A stretch of 64,000 nucleotides of DNA from Megamerina dolium. Taxonomy: Eukaryota; Arthropoda; Insecta; Diptera; Megamerinidae. The stretch lies in contig OY978530.1 in the NCBI GenBank assembly GCA_963854835.1, forward strand, positions 25,714,137-25,778,136, read 5' to 3'. Each line of letters begins with the position of its first letter. The stretch's first letter is position 1. Positions 12,331-23,936 of this stretch are shown here, piece by piece. The notes beneath the pieces are model-generated. The model searched no databases, was not told where the DNA came from, and saw only the letters and a list, made by a program, of their open reading frames with translations. The position numbers and the translations under genes are program-made.

Positions 12331-13224
12331 AAAAAGTTGAGAAAGTTTTATCGGAATGAGATGAAAGGTATTGCAGTGCATAGAATACGAACAAACAAAC
12401 AAATACTAATTTTTATATATATTAGATATTATACTCACACACCTTTGCAAATAAATAAAACCAACAACAATAGTAAAAACACAAAAGAGGAAGCTTTCAC
12501 ACAAAGCTCTAAATTAGTATACTCGGCGGTAAAATGGTTGAGTAACGAACAAACAAGTCGTCTTGATTTCTAGGCAGTTGGGGTAAATAACACGGATGAG
12601 CGCAGCACTCCCTCTGTGCGAGAGTTGCCGGTAGAGTTTCACTCACCTTAGAAGCTACAGCCAGGGGAGATATTTTGTCTGGACAAAAAACTGAGAAATG
12701 AGGAAGTCGTATAACACTCGCCAAAGCAGCGGGAATGCGAGTTCAACCCCATTACTGTTGATATACAAATGAATGACCCATTTAATATCCTGGGGCACAA
12801 AAATGCTGAGCTGCAGCGCTTGATTGAATCACAAAGGCAAATTAACCAAATATTGAAGGATTTTACATCTACTATTGCAGCCCTGCATGAAGAGGCATCT
12901 GAAAGATACTTTCATAAGCGACAAGGCGCAAACAATATGGAGTCAAAGAGTGCACAGACATAGGCATGACGAAATCACTGCTCAGAAGTAGGAGATATGG
13001 AAGGTAGCAGTCAGAGCGAGTAATAAACACTGGCACTCTATTATAAAAAAAGCGAGTAAACACACAACCACAAAAGAAAGTGACTTCTTGGAAAAAAGGA
13101 AAAATAGGACTAAAGCGTATATGGGCTCGACCCGATATATTAAAAAAACTGAAGTCTAAACGAGATTTTAAACAGCAGAAAAATATAGGAAAGCAATGAA
13201 ACAAGCTCTCCAAAAATCAACTAG
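12331..13224 (+). other. unassigned region with a 64-codon ORF
   Basis: The frame at 12769-12963 encodes a Gln/Glu-rich, probably coiled-coil peptide (NAELQRLIESQRQINQILK). It is preceded in another frame by SYNTRQSSGNAS. It looks like the head of a retroelement gag or ORF1 leader, but I cannot name a family. The rest is AT-rich with no clear coding signal. Confidence 0.35.
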
Positions 13225-14335
13225 CATCACGCACACGCTTATGTGTCGTAAATAACAAGAGAATGTGTGGGACATAGAAAGCTCGACGTCAGTAAGCTGC
13301 GATCACCAGAGACAGCAGATGCATTTTCCACCCGACTATCGGATCTGCTTATGCAGAACACTCCCCCACTTGATGATACATGCGCACGGTGAACACATAA
13401 ATCCCACTCCATGACAACTGTTGCCGAGGAGGTAATCGGTTACTACCGGCCTCTGAAGAATGAGTGGTATGATCAGGAGTGTCGCGACGCTACCGCAGAG
13501 AAAGACGCCGCCTACAGAAAAACCCTGCGTGCAGGCGCAACGCGAGCTGTTAAGGAGCGGTATAGAGAGAAAAGGAGCAAGAAGGGTGAGATGGAAAGAC
13601 GCGAGTGTGAGGAGATAGAGATGTGTACCGACAAGAATGAGACTCGAAAATTCTTCGAAAAGATTAAGCGCCTGAGTGGAGGTTTAAATCCCAGAGCCTC
13701 TTCTTGTCGTGATGGAAATGGGAATCTGGTTACGGATGTCCAGAGTGTACTGAGCCTATGGAGGGAACACTTCTCCACGTTACTGAATGGCGATGTTACG
13801 AACAATTCCGCCAGTGGAGGAGATTGCCCGATAACCCCAATTGCAGATGATGGTGTTGATGTTCCACTACCCGACTATGACGAGGTTGAAACGGCCATTT
13901 TAAGGCTGAAGAACAACAAAGCTGCAGGTGCTGATGGCCTGCCTACCGAGTTGTTTAAGACCGGAGGCGATGAGCTGCTCACCCGCGTGCACCAGCTCAT
14001 AAGCAGAATATGGTCTGATGAAAGCATGCCTGATGATTGGAGGCTCTGTCCTGTACATAATAAAGGAGACCCCACAATTTGCGCCAACTACCGTGGAATA
14101 ACTTTCCTGAGCATCGCATACAAGGTTCTATCGAGCGTACTGTGTGAAAGGTTGAAGCCTATGCTCAGCAACCTGATTGGACCGTATCAGTGTGGCTTCA
14201 GACCTGGTAAATCCACCATCGACCAGATTTTCACACTGCGCCAAATCCGGGAGAAGACCCAAGAAAAACAGATCCACACACACCACCTATTTGTTGATTA
14301 TAAAGCCGCTTTCAACAGTCCGGTAAGGGACAGAT
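13225..14335 (+). mobile_element. RTE-like LINE fragment: endonuclease tail to reverse transcriptase (copy B)
   Basis: The 317-codon frame 13411-14364 starts at MTTVAEEVIGYYRPL, a linker also found in copies C, D and H. It then enters the reverse transcriptase: LKNNKAAGADGLPTELFK, NYRGITFLSIAYKVLS, GPYQCGFRPGKSTIDQIFT, HHLFVDYKAAF. It breaks off at PVRD (about 14335), before the catalytic YADD box. The upstream stretch 13225-13400 matches the end of the endonuclease but has a stop near 13390. This is the best-preserved RTE reading frame in the window and is truncated at both ends. Confidence 0.85.
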
Positions 14336-14937
14336 CGCAATTTCAAACCAAACACCAGCTTTGAATCAACTGAATGGGTAAACTCAATAGTGTTATGTAC
14401 TTTTAATGCATCTTTCGTCTGTTATCCTTTTTTAAGGTTGTCATTTGGCATAAATTCAGCATTTGAAAATTTGCATTCTGAAAAGGTTAACTACCTCGAC
14501 TAAATTATAAAAATTTGTCTACGAAAAAAACAAATTTGCGTGACTTGTTGAAAAAATTACATACCTTGGAACTAGAATGAAACACACGAGCAAGAATGGC
14601 TGACTTTATAAACGCTTCTTGTTTTGTAGTCGAACAATGTAATGTAATCCTAAATGCAACTGTGTAAACTTTTTACGAAGTATCATGTTCACAAATGTAA
14701 TCTTACTGTTAGGAATGATCAAAGAAAAGCAGTAGGCACATCGTTAATGATTGATATGCAAAACATTGTCGGCCAAAACGTGTACATTTTGTAGTTCATC
14801 TTCGTGTTTTCCCATCAGTTGCTATTTATCTTTTGAAGAAGGAAGACGTGTATTTAAAAATAAACGGTGTACTTATATCACCACTGTACGAGCACGCACT
14901 TTGGCACACATACTTATGCAAATAAAGCGTGATGCAT
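14336..14937. other. AT-rich spacer
   Basis: No gene recognised. A 69-codon frame at 14751-14960 has no familiar motif. Confidence 0.4.
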
Positions 14938-16183
14938 TTCGAGGTTCCCTACTTTTTTAAAGAAAAAAAAAAACACAGAAAATTCAAAATGAAGGGGGAA
15001 TGCTTATTATCATTTGAAAGAACATTCTTTGGCATTTATTTTTTGAAGATTATGTCTTTCAAATGTTGGCCGCGGCTACGTCTCAGATGGTCCATCCGTT
15101 GAGTCCAATTTTCGATGACTCGTTCGAGCATTTCGACTGGTAACTGGCGAATGACACGCGTGATGTTTTGCTCCAAGGCCTGAATCGAAGCGGGTTTGTC
15201 CGCTTAAACTTTAGACTTTACATATCCCCACAGTAAAAAGTCTAACGGTGTGATATCACACGATCTTGGTGGCCAATCGACCGGCCTAAAACGTGAAATT
15301 ATCTGCTCACCGAAGTGTTCTCTCAATAAATCCATTGATTGATGCGATGTGTGGGAAGTGGCGCCGTCTTGTTGAAACCAAATGTCGCCGAGATCACGAG
15401 CTTCAATTTCAGGCATCAAATAGTCGATATCATGGCACGATAACGGTCGCCATTGACGGTTACGTTCTCACCGGCATCATTTTTGAAGAAATATGGACCG
15501 ATGATTCCACCGGCCCACAAACCACACCAAACCGTTGTTTTTTCTGGATGAAGTGGCAGCTGTTGAATCTCTTCAGGTTGCTCTTCGTCCCAAATGCGGC
15601 AATTTTGCTTGTTTACATACCCATTGAGCCAGAAATGGGCCTCAAGAGCCCACAGAGCGAAGCGATGTCGCTTGGGAAGGTCGGGCGGCTTCAGTTCTTG
15701 CACAAGCTGTATTTTGTACGCTTTCAATTTAAGATCTCGACGTAAAATGCGCCAAGTCGTTCCATACGTCAGTTCGAGTTGCTGCGAACGGCGCCGAATC
15801 GACTCTCCACGGTCTTCGTGTACACTCTCAGCTACGGCCGCTATATTTTCTTCACTAAGTGATGAATGTAGTCTATTCGGTCGAATATTATCCAATAATG
15901 AATGCTGGGTCTCAAGACGGGTGATGGTGTTGCGAATAGTACGCTCAGTAGGCCGATTATGTTGACCATAAGATGAGCGAAGTGCACAGAACACATTCCT
16001 CACAGAACGTGAATTTTCGTAACAAAGTTGAACGATTTGTAAACGTTGTTCAGGAGTAAGTCTTTCCACGATGAAATGCCAAACAATACTAAACAAAAAT
16101 AACATGACAACATGGCACGACTCACACGTGATCTGTCAAAAAAAGGCTATTGAAAAAAGTATGTCTACTTGGATCACCCAATA
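14938..16183 (-). mobile_element. mariner-like DNA transposon, decayed
   Basis: The transposase relic at 15040-16105 is flanked by short similar sequences in opposite orientation. On the left is CTACTTTTTTAAAG near 14950; on the right, TTGAAAAAAGTATG near 16150. GGATCACCC follows at the right end, as I recall for this mariner group. The ends are estimates. Related fragments lie at 24990-25290 and 61100-61620. Confidence 0.6.
15040..16105 (-). pseudogene. mariner-like transposase, catalytic site deleted
   Basis: The frame 16105-15416 (229 codons) has LTPEQRLQIVQLCYEN and a second helix-turn-helix (RSVRNVF...RPTERTIRNTI). LEAHFWLNGYVNKQNCRIW and VWCGLWAGGIIGPYFF follow. The usual SDEAHFW is here LEAHFW directly after RFALWA, so an internal deletion removed the first catalytic Asp. 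A frameshift near 15416 moves to the next frame (15419-15204), which keeps FQQDGATSHTS (second Asp) and CDITPLDFLLWGYVK (third acidic residue). A TAA at 15204 ends it; conserved C-terminal sequence (ENWTQRM) continues beyond. Non-functional. Confidence 0.85.
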
Positions 16184-16329
16184 TTTTAGTATTCATGTGG
16201 TCGACACTGATGCAAAACTTTGACAATGTATTAGGGTAGCATCGCCCATATTAAGACCATATTAAGACCATATTAATACTTTGCAAAATCGTGGCGAAAA
16301 CCTCCTCGGTTAGAGGTTGTACGTTGGCC
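16184..16329. other. spacer with short tandem repeat
   Basis: The unit CATATTAAGAC is repeated about three times near 16247-16277 (the last copy diverged). No gene. Confidence 0.6.
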
Positions 16330-17785
16330 TTGGGACCCACTAGATAAAAATTCTCTCCCAATGAAAAATTTAAACATGCTTCGGATAAGGACTTTCCCTT
16401 TTGTTGATGACCCCCGCAAACGAAATAAGGACGACGATTTACGGATATGTACCTTGAATGTCAGGTCCCTCTATAGGGAAGTTGCCTCTATCCAGCTGTT
16501 TGATGTACTCGACAAATATAGGGCTGACATCACAGCTCTTCAGGAAATGCAATGGACGGGATAGAGCATCCTGTGATATATATTGAAGTTGCCATGTGGA
16601 GAGGTACAAACTCGGATGTGGATTTATTTTCGGTAAGAGACTGCCATATCTGCAGTTCACACCTGGGACCGAGCGGCTGGCAACAATCCGCAGTAGTGCA
16701 AAATTTTTCAACATTAGCCTAGTATGTGCCCACGCTCCGAAGTCCCACACAGAGCTTAACGTCAATAAGCTGCAATCTCCAGGCAACAAATGATTTTAAC
16801 ACTCGACTATCGGATCTGCTTATGTAGATCACTCCAACTCTGGATGATACATGCGTGCAGTGGACACACTCCATGACTACTGCTGCCGAGGAGGTAATCG
16901 GTTACTACCGGCATCTGAATAATGAATGGCATGATCAGAAATGTCGCGACGCTACCGCAGAAAAATGCGCCGCCTACAGAAAAACTCTACGGACAGGTGC
17001 AGCGCGACGATACCGAATCCCCTTGTCTGAAACCCCGTTTGGTATTAAACGGCCGGTAGATGTCCTTCCTAATTTTCACTGCACAACCAGAGTTATATAG
17101 TGCCATTCTGCAAAGACGAGGAATTGTTTAGTTGACATATTCCCTTACCGGATTGTCGAAAGCTGCTTTATAATCAACAAATAGATGTTGGTGTCCATCT
17201 GTTTTTCTTGGGTCGCAGCGTTATTATTTTTTATCTAAGATATGGCCTCTCTGACCTCGTCATGGTCGGGAGGTGGAAAATCTACGCCATCATCCGTGAT
17301 CCTCCACTGGCAGGATTGTTCAAGGCATCGGCATTCAGTAAAGTAGAGAAGTGTTCCCTTTATAAGCTCAGTACACTCTGGACATCTGTATCCAGATTCC
17401 CATTTTTGTCATGACATGAAGAAGTTCCGGGATTTAAATCGTCATTCAGGCTCCTGATATCGAAGAATTTTCGAGTCTTTTTCCTGTCCCTTATTCCTGT
17501 TCCTGATCTCTCTTTTTGCGCCTGAAATGATGTCACCCCGCACTTCTCATCTGTCTGTACCGCTCCTTAGCAGCTGGCGTAGCACTTGCACGCAGGCCCG
17601 TTCTGTAAGCGGCGACTTACTCTGCGGTAGCGTCGCGACACTCCTCATCATACGACTCATTCCTCAAAGGCCGGTAGTAACCAATTACCTCCTCGGCAGC
17701 AGTAGTCAAGGAGTGGGATATATGTGCCACTGCGGATGCGTCATCAAGAGGGAGAGTGTTCTACATATGCAGATCAGATAGTCGA
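16330..17785. mobile_element. RTE-like LINE, head-to-head rearranged copy (C)
   Basis: Plus-strand part, about 16330-17010: the endonuclease start (RICTLNVRSLYREVAS, ALQEMQWTG), a decayed middle, then MTTAAEEVIGYYRHL...YRKTLRTG. Minus-strand part, about 17015-17785: the reverse-transcriptase region first (complementary to GFRQGD-type sequence), then back through the HDEV and endonuclease-RT linker to the same TTAAEEV region near 17690. The linker is thus present twice in opposite orientation. The 16361-16564 segment is the most 5' RTE sequence in the window. Confidence 0.75.
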
Positions 17786-19571
17786 CTATGTCCCATACAA
17801 AACCTAATTTTATAACAACTTGGCATACTTTCTTTCTGTTACTATTTCATATTCTTCAAATTTTTATTTTTATTATTAACCTTACTATATACCATATACT
17901 TACCAATCGCTTTTGGGTCCAATTGAAATGGTGGTATACCGCAATGGGCTGGTGGTGGTGTAGTCAATGGATCACCATTATGACAGAAAAATGGCGGTAA
18001 ACCCATTTTATTTGCCTGCAAATAAAAAACATAACAAAATCAATTTATAGATAACACTCGGGTGGGTATTGCACCTTACCGATTTTTTTAAGAGATTGAG
18101 ACATACGTAGAAATGTTATTTCTTCGTTTTTCGAAGTTACCATTCGAAATCGCGAAATGCGTCTTCGAAGTTCGAAATCGGACATTCGTAAAAAAATAGT
18201 TTTAATCACCTCTTCCTCTTATTTAAATGGTGTATAACTAGTTTTGTGCGAACTTATATTAGAAGTGCTATAACGCGTCAAAGGTCAGATCTTCGAAAAA
18301 TTCAAAACTTGATATTTCAAAAATCTAAACGTGCACTTCGTACGCTTTATAAGTGAAAAGTTCATTAAATTAAACTGAGAGAGAATGAGGTGAATACAGG
18401 ATAAGGAGTGGAATAGTTATAGAATTTATTGTATATATTATAAGTTTAGAAGTTTTTTTTATGATATCTTCTGTTTTTCTCTGCCTATATTCACGACACT
18501 TTTCTGCATTAATTTTCGCTAAATGTTGTTAAATGTTTTATGAATTTGAACCAGTCAGTATCCAAAACATTAACAAAAATGTTGATTTTAATTGATTTGA
18601 AATATTGATAATATCAATGCGAGAACGTATATATTGTTGGGCTACTTCAACAAAGAAAGCAGACACACTTATCAAACCAAAGCACCGCATAAAGAGAAAT
18701 CGAAGATAATAGGAAACACTGTATAACTGTGTTCTATCTCATTCTCTCACAGGCTAAATTATTAGTGTCGCTTTTTCGTTACATCAAGTTTCAAATCACA
18801 CCCATTCTAAAAAAGTTTTCACTTCAAAAAGTTTGAACCGGTTTTAAGATATTGGTATCGTTGTAAAGGTGCTTAAACGCCTTTTCTTTTGATATGCATA
18901 TTATACGTACATACTTTGTGTATAAAAATTTAATCAAAAACACTTAAAAGGAAGATACTTTTTTTATAAAAACAAAAAATTTTACTACTTAGTAATATGT
19001 TACAATTGAATACTTAATTTCAATAAAACAGAAAATCGCCTTTCATTTGATATATAACTTTTTATGTAGGCAAACCCCATTGTGTTTTTATATTTTTATA
19101 TGCCATAGATTTCTGTTATATAGTTTTGCCTTCTTTCTAACAGAGTTGCGCGGGTTAACGCTTAAAAAATTGTACATCAATTAGAATGACATATTGTTTC
19201 GTTTATATTCACAATCAAAGTCGTTTTTAGCATCAAGGTCGTCTTCGTCCAAGTTTTCGTTAGCGATCTTTAGCCACCAACATTTTTCACTTATACTAGG
19301 ACTCCATTAGAACAACTTCATATTTCATATTTCATTTATTAGACTATGGAAACAAAACTCCTTACAGATTATAATACATAACTAAAGACACTTAAATAAT
19401 TAACTTAAATAATCATTCCAGACACATTTTATTTTAGCAATATATTTTTAGCGACAAGAGCGAAGAATTAGCATTGCAACAAGAATTGGTTTTGAATTTA
19501 TCACAAGATCTGCTTTTTGAAAAATCTTGAAAGGACGTACTTTCGCATTCGCAGCCATAATTCCGGATTCA
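17786..19571. other. gene-less AT-rich stretch
   Basis: About 1.8 kb with no persuasive ORF. Around 18120-18190 TTCGAA-type words (TTCGAAGTT, ATTCGAAATCG) recur several times, possibly a degraded repeat. No splice, tRNA or transposon-end signal recognised. Confidence 0.4.
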
Positions 19572-19584
19572 GCAATTTAGTATA

Positions 19585-19952
19585 AAAAAAAAAAAATAAA
19601 TATGTGGCACTTAAAGCACCAATGGGCTCATTGGCCGAGCTTCTCTTCTATTACTGTTGTGCGTCTTAAATTTTGGACAGTATTAGAATGGTCCTACTTA
19701 TTTTAGCCGGTTCCGAACGGCAGAACACTTGTGACATCACTTTTTCTGAGCTTTGCCACAGAGTTCTTTTTAGAAGCTTTTTCATGGCAAGTTGTTACTG
19801 TCGGAAGTATTGCCAATTGCTTGCCGACAGGTGGGTACCATTCGAAAGAAAAATCTTTTCGATATAAAATTTGTTATGCATCAGCCGGGTATTGAACCAC
19901 GACCTACAGATCAGAAGGCGAACACACTAACCACTGAGCTACGGCACCCACG
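19585..19952 (-). mobile_element. tRNA-derived SINE, copy 1
   Basis: A full-length copy in minus orientation with a 13-bp TSD (GCAATTTAGTATA at 19572-19584 and 19953-19965). The head reads GGGTGCCGTAGCTCAGTGG (A box) and GGTTCAAT (B box), as expected for an RNA polymerase III promoter. A body of about 280 bp follows, with conserved CCACCTGTCGGCAAG and AACTCTGTGGCAAAGCTC. The 3' end is GTGCCACATATTTATT plus a T run. Confidence 0.9.
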
Positions 19953-19965
19953 GCAATTTAGTATA

Positions 19966-20499
19966 TATAACATTATTCTTGTTTAAAGACTGGGATTATA
20001 AATTTTTTCAAGTCATTTATATAATGCGTAGTAACAAACGACTTATGGTACTAAATATTATTTGTAGTGGTTTAGCAATAGTGTAACTGCATTGTTTAAG
20101 AAGGAAAGATGAGAATTCATTTTGATATCCTTGCAATCACATCAGTCTGTTAGATTTAACGAGGAAGGAACAAGTAGTAACTTTCGCAAAGTTGGATACA
20201 AAAAAATCAGAAAATGTAGTTGCGGTTTCTAAAGCAGTTATGGAATATATATCATTCAAAAACTTAATAGCTGGAATATTATAACTCTTTTTTTAATTAA
20301 TGTAACGCCAAAACTCTTTGGGGTTACTTTTAATATTAGTTTCAAAACTTATAACATACCGTTTATAGGGACGCTTTCGAGAAAATTAAACTCGCTCATA
20401 TAATATTTATACTGAATAAAGGAATTTACATTTTAATTATTAAGCATTTTTTGTAGAACTTGTTTCTAAGATTTTTTTTTCAGCTCAGTCGTATGCCGT
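19966..20499. other. AT-rich stretch, possible 3' flank of the adjoining LINE
   Basis: No ORF of interest. It may contain degraded downstream parts of the minus-strand LINE at 20500-22000. Confidence 0.35.
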
Positions 20500-20505
20500 G
20501 GAACC

Positions 20506-21130
20506 TTATATTTTTTGACTGTTAATACGAGGAATATATGGTAGCTTATTTGAGCACTCATTAATTTGTACAAGATCAAGGTCTAGGAAAGAATCAACGA
20601 CATATAATTCTACATCATTAAAAGCATTAGATGGAGTAAGAGCAACGCTATCACTAAAGTAACTTAAATTTAATTTACATATATTAAAACCGCCTACTAT
20701 GAACATTGAATGATTATCAAGATGGTTTGTAACTGCATTATTATGCATATTATCCATATAGGATTTATATAGTTCGAATGAACTATTCGGGAGAATATAT
20801 GAAACAGATATGATTAACCACTCAAGGACCCACGAACACAAACGCAGTTGGTCCAGAATTGAATCCGTGTTAAGCAACTCTACAAGAGAAGAGCAAAACA
20901 AACGCCTTACAGCTATGTGGATTCCTCCACCACGTTTGCATCCAGTTTTAGTCGTATTACGTTCTCTACGGAACACATGATACAAGTTTAAATTTAAGAA
21001 TTCTTCATCAAAGAAGTCATATTTTAGCCATGATTCAGTTATAACATTTACACCATAGTCCAATTGGCAAGAGCCATAAAAATTGAAGTAGATTTAATAC
21101 GAAGTTCAGCTGCATTTTGGTAATAAAATT
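20506..21130 (-). pseudogene. LINE endonuclease domain (APE type), N-terminal part
   Basis: The 185-codon frame 21063-20506 contains ITESWL, GCKRGGGIHIAVRR, IISVSYILPNSS and FIVGGFNICKLN. These are the ordered blocks of an apurinic-type endonuclease (E-S-W, R-G-G-G, Y-x-P-P, G-D-F-N). The G-D-F-N block reads GGFN, so the catalytic Asp is lost. A preceding YYQNAAELR block near 21125-21100 lies in a different frame. The domain would nick target DNA in an intact element. Confidence 0.75.
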
Positions 21131-21419
21131 TTAAGGTATTAGTGCAAATGATATCATTCGCTGCTTAAACAATGTGATATCGCGTAACATTCATGTTTGA
21201 GTCAACTACGTTAGTTCTGTGGAGATAGTTTGCTTTTGAAAAAAATAAAAACGCAACGAGCGAACTTTCACATCCGTAGGCAAAGCGAAGGCTTAAGTAG
21301 AGTATTCAAATGAGATGGTTAAATGCCTAATTTGAAATTAAGTCGCTTTAAAGAATCAATATCCACATCTTTTTTTTTATCAATTTGTAGCATGTCAGCA
21401 AATTTTCAACAACACCGTA

Positions 21420-21960
21420 GCATCATAGTGTGCTAGTTAACGAAATAGTACGTTTGTTATTGGCATTAATTAAACGAGGTAGAGAAAGGGACGATTTAGA
21501 AATATTGCTACGTCTAAGATTTTGCACTTTTGGCTCAATGACCTTTGATTTAGAGCGCGTAAACGACATTACATTTAAGATTGCTATTACTAAGAGATTT
21601 AGGAGTATCATTGGCATAACTCTTACGATAATGAGCAATTTTAAGAGCTAAAAATTTATTTTAAATTGTTTAAACTTTGACAAGCCTCATCAATTTTTGA
21701 GAGATAGATTAAGGCAGGCTCATAAACAACAATCACATTTGTATATAATGTTGTTTGATTTCAACAAATTCAAACAAAAAGTATTTAGTCCGGCACAGTT
21801 TGAGTGTATGCTTCCACAGCAGAGTTCACACAATAACAACTCGCTTCTGCCATACTGCAAGTTCCACTTCAAGCAATTTTGAATGTTTATTAACACCGAA
21901 CGATAGGAAAAGTCGGCTTCACTAGAGCGCAAGAAAAACACGTCTACTCACAACGGTGAC
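21420..21960 (-). pseudogene. LINE ORF1 with PHD-like zinc finger
   Basis: The frame 21941-21720 holds CELCCGSIHSNCAG followed by YKCDCC, a Cys/His pattern like the PHD fingers of CR1-type ORF1 proteins. A basic, Ser-rich segment (FTRSKSKVIEPKVQNLRRS) follows at 21638-21423, beyond stops near 21710. The role in intact elements is RNA binding (family knowledge). Boundaries uncertain. Confidence 0.55.
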
Positions 21961-22714
21961 TTTTCCCGACTCACGAACCACGAACAATCTAGAAAGGGCA
22001 CAGCTATTATTAAGGACACATTTTCCAGAAAGTACTACAGAAGAGATCAATCGGTCAAGTTTCGATCAAACAAACCCAACGCCGGAACCAGGAAATTAAC
22101 GGTGAAAATCTTCTCTCTGGGAAGACTTTCAACATTTCACGTCGCTAGAAATGGTGGTATTTTTCCTGGTCTTCTACAAAAGGGCATAATGGAAATATTA
22201 TAGTTACTGATAAACATCGACACTAATCTAGCTTTTGGGTTTTTAGCAACAGACTGGAGAAGGGTAATGGTGGTGTTCATCCTGTTGCGAGCCAAAATAT
22301 TTAATATGCACATATGCATATTTTGCCTCGCGACATATTTCCCGAAATATTTATCCATACACATACCAACGTTGCTCGAAGTTGTGATATACACAATCCA
22401 TATTAATATTACTTATAATTGTGGAATGCCAGAACATTGAGCCAACTGAGCTGCAGTTGGGTGTGAAAATACTGACAAAGCACTTTCCCACACAATTTGT
22501 AGTTCTGCACTTACGTAAGCATACCTGTGTAAGCATACATGATAACTAAATGTTTGTGAATATCAAAAAGTTGCTTTCTCACGTAATATATACACACATG
22601 TGGAGTGCATCGATCGTTTACATAAACACATACATACATACACACATGTGGTGTGAATATATTATTGTATGTTATATGTTGGTGTGTGGGTAGATCGATA
22701 TGTGGCTAGTGTTA

Positions 22715-22775
22715 GAAAAATGGTATATAAGCTGCCAGCTTACTGAAGGCAGGCGCTTTTTAGTTGTGAGTCTTG
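22715..22775 (+). promoter_or_regulatory. possible LTR promoter (TATA box)
   Basis: TATATAA at 22724-22730 lies about 35 bp before TTTTTAGTTGTGAGTC, which resembles an arthropod initiator. An AATAAAG at about 22882 follows. The layout resembles an LTR, but no second LTR is present. Confidence 0.35.
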
Positions 22776-23114
22776 TACCGAGTGTGAAGTGCTAGCGTGT
22801 AAGAAATTGTAAATACTGCGATCCTTACGAAGCCCTCCAGTATTAGCGTGCAAAAGTGCAAAATTGAAAATGTCACCAAGAATAAAGCGATAGTCTCGAA
22901 GGATATTTAGGAGCTTAGGTCCAGGTGCTACTCTTTTGCGTTACATCCTTGAGTCTAGCCGTTAGGTACTTAGTGAGTGGAAAAATAGTACACAACATTT
23001 TGTTTACTCGCATATTGATTTCTTCTTTATGCGCTTCTGGTAGCCTGTGCTGTCTTTGGTTGATTGGCGACTGGTCTGCTTTTATTGGTATTGTGTTTTT
23101 TATACCTGTAGTGT

Positions 23115-23540
23115 GAGACAGTTTGTCGACTTCTAAGAAAAATAAGTCGTGGAATGATTTAAGTATTCCATCTATGGATCTCTTTTTCTCAATTTTTAAG
23201 TTTTCGTCTAGCTTAATTGTTTCTAATATTTTGGTAACCCTTTTTTCGGCTATCAGTTTCCTTAATGTTATTTATTTTATGAGCTATGTCGTATTCTTCG
23301 TGTTCTGAATGATTAAATTTAATTATATTAGTTTTAAGCTTATTATTTACAATATATGAATCTATATTCGTATTGAGAATTGGGACATAAACTGTGTTGT
23401 CCGTCACACTGCCCAATGTCTCACCTAAATATATTCCAGGAGATACTTTCTGTTTCTCTACTATAATTTTTCGAAATTCGTATTTACTTTAATGGGGACT
23501 ACCTTCATAGTTCTCCCAGGCACTACAACCTCACTGGTGT
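23115..23540 (-). pseudogene. Ty3/gypsy pol fragment (protease to RT linker)
   Basis: On the minus strand, VVVPGRTMKVVPIKVNTNFE is followed, after a short gap and frame change, by PGIYLGETLGSVTDNTVYV and VPILNTN. This pattern lies between protease and reverse transcriptase in many Ty3/gypsy elements. It is about 130 codons with stops; neither catalytic domain is present. It lies in the spacer of the inverted repeat. Confidence 0.55.
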
Positions 23541-23936
23541 GTAGTATTCTATTACCCTCGTTCAACATGTGTGTATGTATGTATGTGTTTATGTAAACGA
23601 TCGATGCACTCCACATGTGTGTATATATTACGTGAGAAAGCAACTTTTTGATATTCACAAACATTTAGTTATCATGTATGCTTACACAGGTATGCTTACG
23701 TAAGTGCAGAACTACAAATTGTGTGGGAAAGTGCTTTGTCAGTATTTTCACACCCAACTGCAGCTCAGTTGGCTCAATGTTCTGGCATTCCACAATTATA
23801 AGTAATATTAATATGGATTGTGTATATCACAACTTCGAGCAATTTTGGTATGTGTATGGATAAATATTTTGGGAAATATGTCGCGAGGCAAAATATGCAT
23901 ATATGCGTATTTTATATTTTGGGTCGCAGCAATCCC

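Larger units (their letters stand above)
20500..22000 (-). mobile_element. CR1-like LINE fragment (ORF1 and endonuclease), decayed
   Basis: On the minus strand an ORF1-like relic (21960-21420) is followed by an ORF2 endonuclease start (about 21130-20506). Gene order and the PHD-like ORF1 fit the CR1/T1/Q group; clade choice is inference. No reverse transcriptase is left downstream. Confidence 0.65.
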
